Shown here: piece after piece, positions 61,363 through 64,000 of the stretch | How positions within the stretch are numbered: position 1 is the stretch's first letter | Layout of the letters: each line of letters opens with the position of its first letter | Source: Halobacillus litoralis | Lineage (GTDB): Bacteria > Bacillota > Bacilli > Bacillales > Halobacillaceae | Assembly: GCF_020524025.1 (NCBI RefSeq) | Contig: NZ_JAIVKN010000001.1 | Coordinates: forward strand, 1,116,001 to 1,180,000 | Length of the DNA stretch: 64,000 bases | Direction: 5' to 3' | Made by a program: the position numbers and the translations under genes | The notes under the pieces: model-generated | Database searches by the model: none | What the model was told of the DNA's origin: nothing | What the model saw: the letters and a program-made list of their open reading frames with translations, nothing else

Positions 61363-61404
61363 GAATTTATAAGCAGATCATCTGCTGTACTTATGAAATG
61401 AATG

Positions 61405-61502
61405 ACTCCAAAGGGGAGTAGCTTACAGTCATGTCGCCAATACGTGGTCCATTGATCACCGGCATCACTGGCAACGAAAGTTGTTTGCGAGACCTTTGCC
61501 TA
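61405..61502 (+). promoter_or_regulatory. yybP-ykoY (Mn2+) riboswitch
   Basis: Conserved elements are in order: AAAGGGGAGTAGC (about 61410-61422), GTCGCCAATACG, CACCGGC, CAACGAAAGTTG and GAGACCTTTGCC (to 61500). P1 forms between CAAAGG (61409-61414) and CCTTTG (61493-61498). This RNA senses Mn2+ and switches on manganese exporters, which fits the TerC gene downstream. Confidence 0.93.
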
Positions 61503-61532
61503 TGAAGCGGTGAAGGTATAAATATTTCCATT

Positions 61533-61566
61533 AAAACCTTCACTGATTTAACGGTGAAGGTTTTTT
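61533..61566 (+). terminator. Riboswitch-controlled terminator
   Basis: AAAACCTTCAC (61533-61543) pairs with GTGAAGGTTTT (61554-61564), then T-run. GGTGAAGG also occurs at 61509-61516 just after the aptamer and could pair with the same CCTTCAC as an antiterminator. Confidence 0.9.
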
Positions 61567-61622
61567 ATATGGCTTTTTTTATAGTTACATGAAAACGAAT
61601 TTTAATAGAAAGGAGCACGAAC

Positions 61623-62015
61623 ATGTTTTTTAAAAGGTTAAGCTGGATGCGTACTGTATTTCCAAAAATTGACCTCGTTCTATCTAAAAATGAATACATC
61701 CCTGGAGAGACCGTAAAAGGTTCTTTTCAAGTAAAAGGTGGAATAACTCACCTAACCATCCATAGACTTGAGTGTGATCTAATGAAACAAATCCCTGGAG
61801 AAAAAGCAAAGCTGATTCAACCCGTTACCACTGTATTAATGAACAGAAAACTTGATTCTAAAGAAGAAACTGTATATCCTTTCCACTTTTCACTTCCACA
61901 GAACATTAAAGAATGGGGACCAGAAGCTACATTTCACCTTCAAACTAAGCTTGTATTGAGTAACGATATTAAAACAACAGATATGGATATAATTCATATC
62001 CAGATGAATGTTTAA
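61623..62015 (+). CDS. Spo0M-like (arrestin-fold) protein, single domain
   Basis: 130 residues: FPKIDLVLSKNEYIPGETVKGSFQVKGGITHLTIHRLECDLMKQ matches the first domain of Spo0M (SpoOM), a sporulation-control protein with arrestin-like fold. Full Spo0M has about 250 residues; the second domain is missing, and the sequence ends at a natural stop. AAAGGAGCACGAAC precedes the ATG. It lies between the Mn riboswitch and terC, so it is expected to be Mn-induced. Confidence 0.78.
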   Translation: MFFKRLSWMRTVFPKIDLVLSKNEYIPGETVKGSFQVKGGITHLTIHRLECDLMKQIPGEKAKLIQPVTTVLMNRKLDSKEETVYPFHFSLPQNIKEWGPEATFHLQTKLVLSNDIKTTDMDIIHIQMNV

Positions 62016-62039
62016 TTTAATAGTGAAGGAGAAGAAAAC

Positions 62040-62828
62040 TTGGAAAGTATCATTTTTGAATATGCCTGGGTACTGATCATCTTAATTGGGCTTGAGGGGA
62101 TTTTGGCAGCGGATAATGCACTGGTTATTGCAACAATGGTTAAACATCTTCCTGTAGAGAAGCGAAAAAAAGCATTGTTCTATGGGCTGGCTGGTGCATT
62201 CATTTTCCGCTTTGGATCCTTGTTTATCATTTCGTACTTAATTCACATCTGGCAGGTGCAGGCGGTTGGTGCCGTTTACCTTCTTGGGATCGCTCTCTAC
62301 CATTTGATGAAAAAATATCTATGGAAGATGAGTAAAAAGAAAGAAAAGGACAGCAAAAAAGAACCCAGCTTCTGGATTACCGTTTTAAAAGTAGAACTTG
62401 CCGATATCGCTTTTGCCGTCGATGCTATTTTAGCTGCTGTTGCGTTAGCTGTAACTCTTCCCCTGACAAGTCTGCCGGAGGTCGGAGGAATGGATGGCGG
62501 CCATTTCGCTGTTATTTTAACAGGCGGTTTTATAGGCCTGGTACTAATGCGTTTCGCCGCCAGTTATTTTGTCACTCTCCTTGATAAACGTCCCGGTTTA
62601 GAAACAACCGCGTACCTGATTGTTGGATGGGTAGGCGTAAAACTCGCCGTCTACACCCTGTCCCACCCTCAGCTTAGTGTGATTGAGGAAGGTTTTGCGA
62701 AAAGTCTGCTGTGGAAAGGCATCTTCTGGTCCGTTCTCCTTGCTATCGCCATTGGGGGATGGTTTTTATCGAAGAACAAACAAAAGGATGAAAATAAGAG
62801 TTCTCACTCCCGCTCATCTTCCATGTAA
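62040..62828 (+). CDS. TerC family membrane protein, probable Mn2+ exporter
   Basis: 262 residues with seven to eight transmembrane segments and the family's acidic membrane motifs: GLEGILAADNALVIATM (about 18-34) and VELADIAFAVDAILAAV (about 118-134). Bacillus TerC proteins (YkoY, MeeF, MeeY) help export manganese and metalate secreted proteins. TTG start (62040) with GAAGGAGAAG upstream. Under the Mn2+ riboswitch together with the Spo0M-like gene. Confidence 0.92.
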   Translation: MESIIFEYAWVLIILIGLEGILAADNALVIATMVKHLPVEKRKKALFYGLAGAFIFRFGSLFIISYLIHIWQVQAVGAVYLLGIALYHLMKKYLWKMSKKKEKDSKKEPSFWITVLKVELADIAFAVDAILAAVALAVTLPLTSLPEVGGMDGGHFAVILTGGFIGLVLMRFAASYFVTLLDKRPGLETTAYLIVGWVGVKLAVYTLSHPQLSVIEEGFAKSLLWKGIFWSVLLAIAIGGWFLSKNKQKDENKSSHSRSSSM

Positions 62829-63077
62829 TAGAAGTAATCAAACCGCTCCTTACAAATCGTTTTGTTTTCTTTTTAGTACTTTTCTACACTCAAAATAGAG
62901 GGACGATTTCGGAAACATTCACACCGAAGCTCTTGAGATAGTTTTGGTGTATATAAAATAACATTATCCCCAGAAGTCTTTTATTTGTCTATTAGAAAAT
63001 TGCCTATTCCTCAGCAGCATTCTCTTTTCCAATTTTGTAATTAACACCTTCACGGATGTGGAAATATGCAGCCAAAT
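62829..63077. other. Intergenic region between terC and ftsW
   Basis: No gene or clear structure except the ftsW terminator at its right end; no strong terminator for terC was found. Confidence 0.35.
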
Positions 63078-63110
63078 AAAAAACGTCATCCATATTGAAT
63101 GACGTTTTTT
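63078..63110 (-). terminator. Terminator of ftsW
   Basis: AAAAAACGTCAT (63078-63089) pairs with ATGACGTTTTTT (63099-63110), 9-base loop, U-rich on the minus strand. Confidence 0.92.
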
Positions 63111-63113
63111 GGC

Positions 63114-64000
63114 TTATGCGGCGATTTGATCCTGCTGTTCTCTTTTTATTTTTGAAATGGCATGAATATTGATTAACACACCACCAGAAAACATCATCAT
63201 AAGCAGAGATGTTCCCCCAAAACTAACAAATGGAAGCGGGACCCCGGTTAACGGAATAAGCCCGGTTAAGCCTCCTAGATTAATTACTGCCTGAATACCA
63301 ATTAATCCAGAAACACCAATTGCAAGCAGACGACCGAAGGTATCATGGCTGTTCATACTTACATAAAACCCTCGAAGTACGATTAAAGCAAGCAGTCCAA
63401 TCACAATACTGACACCTATTATCCCTAGTTCTTCAGCAATTACTGCCATAATAAAGTCGGTGTGTGCTTCAGGAAGATAGCCGAGTTTTTGAACCCCGGC
63501 CCCCAGCCCAGTACCTATCAATCCTCCATTATGTATCGCCAGGTAGGAATTGATCAATTGATAACCTGCATCATCTGCATATTCAAATGGCTGGTAGGCT
63601 CCATCGAAACGTGATAGCTGCTCTTCACTAAGACCGAATTGATACATTGTTACAGCAGCTACTAAAACAATGCTCATCATTAACAAGAGATGCGACCTTT
63701 TCAATCCACTCGACATGATAATTAACCCAGATACAGCGAGAGCAATAACAGCTGTACCGAGGTCCGGCTGTCTTAAAATCATCACAACTACAAGCATCAT
63801 AATAATAATCGGAGGAAGCAGACCACGATAAAAATCATCAATATAAGATTTCTTTTTTGTGTAAATAGCAGCCAAGTAAATAATGAGAGACATTTTCGCC
63901 ATTTCTGCAGGCTGAAACTGACCAATCAACGGAAGGGAAATCCATGACTGTGCATTGTTGGACGTATGCCCCAAAAAGAACACGAGTGTTAACAGAATGA
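63114..64000 (-). CDS. ftsW: FtsW/RodA/SpoVE-type glycan polymerase, partial (N-terminus outside window)
   Basis: The C-terminal 295 residues of a SEDS peptidoglycan polymerase; the frame is open through the right edge (ILLTLVFFLG...), so about 100 N-terminal residues are missing and an apparent GTG at 63983 is internal. Signature parts: QSWISLPLIGQFQPAEMAKMSLI, LRQPDLGTAVI, GGLIGTGLGAGVQKLGYLPEAHTDFIMAVIAEELG and GVPLPFVSFGGTSLLMMM. Septal (FtsW) is favoured over RodA or SpoVE by the AEMAK and EAHTDFI text, but SpoVE cannot be excluded. Confidence 0.88.
   Translation of the reverse strand, partial: ILLTLVFFLGHTSNNAQSWISLPLIGQFQPAEMAKMSLIIYLAAIYTKKKSYIDDFYRGLLPPIIIMMLVVVMILRQPDLGTAVIALAVSGLIIMSSGLKRSHLLLMMSIVLVAAVTMYQFGLSEEQLSRFDGAYQPFEYADDAGYQLINSYLAIHNGGLIGTGLGAGVQKLGYLPEAHTDFIMAVIAEELGIIGVSIVIGLLALIVLRGFYVSMNSHDTFGRLLAIGVSGLIGIQAVINLGGLTGLIPLTGVPLPFVSFGGTSLLMMMFSGGVLINIHAISKIKREQQDQIAA

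Noticed and set aside
1-64000. CRISPR array, prophage, integrative element or tRNA-linked attachment site
   Set aside because: No regularly spaced repeats, tRNA gene, integrase (the only tyrosine recombinase is XerD in its normal place) or phage structural gene was found.

Overview
The window looks like chromosome from a low-to-moderate GC, endospore-forming member of the Bacillaceae, most likely a moderately halophilic genus near Halobacillus or Thalassobacillus. The evidence is the Bacillus-type order dacF-spoIIAA-spoIIAB-sigF, with xerD, yqzK, fur, spoIIM, yqxK (endonuclease Q family), nudF and yqkF beside it; a GerA-type germination receptor operon; a CwlC-like mother-cell amidase; strong AGGAGG ribosome sites; SAM-I and yybP-ykoY riboswitches; and an ectoine synthase gene. 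The genus is an inference from gene content. No rRNA, tRNA, CRISPR array, insertion sequence or prophage was seen.

Layout. 1-12 kb: a leftward block of sporulation and core genes (sigF, spoIIAB, spoIIAA, dacF, a HIT hydrolase, a small membrane protein, pdp, punA, deoB, xerD, yqzK, fur, spoIIM, endonuclease Q family, nudF). A sigma-F-like promoter precedes dacF, a sigma-H-like one precedes spoIIAA, and a consensus sigma-A promoter with PerR/Fur-like boxes precedes fur. 12-27 kb: aldo/keto reductase, M19 dipeptidase, DinB-like proteins, a GT4 glycosyltransferase, an MFS exporter with inverted-repeat operators, an FAD oxidase, a NagR-like GntR regulator with operator-like sites, a cytochrome P450, a stand-alone MurE paralogue, an ASCH protein and sppA-yteJ. 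28-32 kb: a gerA-gerB-gerC operon behind a sigma-G-like promoter. 34-37 kb: metNPQ under a SAM-I riboswitch. 37-48 kb: FAD dehydrogenase, acetyltransferases (one frameshifted), an orphan ectC, a diguanylate cyclase and a YkuI-type EAL protein, then a CwlC-like amidase carrying an extra glucosaminidase domain behind a sigma-K-like promoter. 48-60 kb: small membrane proteins, ctaM-like DUF420, a TetR-like protein without its HTH, small lipoproteins, a decayed cytidine deaminase, a SulP transporter with UspA, and small envelope genes. 60-64 kb: a SatP-type acetate transporter, a manganese riboswitch followed by a Spo0M-like gene and a TerC exporter, and the C-terminal part of ftsW running off the right edge.

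Functional links: sporulation and spore genes carry promoter matches for successive sigma factors (H, F, G, K) in the order their functions predict. Nucleoside salvage (pdp-punA-deoB) sits between xerD and dacF. Metal control appears twice (fur with Per/Fur boxes; Mn riboswitch with TerC). Items most worth a second look are the MurE paralogue lacking the usual amino-acid selectivity motif, the orphan ectC with all metal ligands intact, the CwlC-plus-glucosaminidase fusion, the HTH-less TetR, and two tiny genes outside normal ORF cut-offs.
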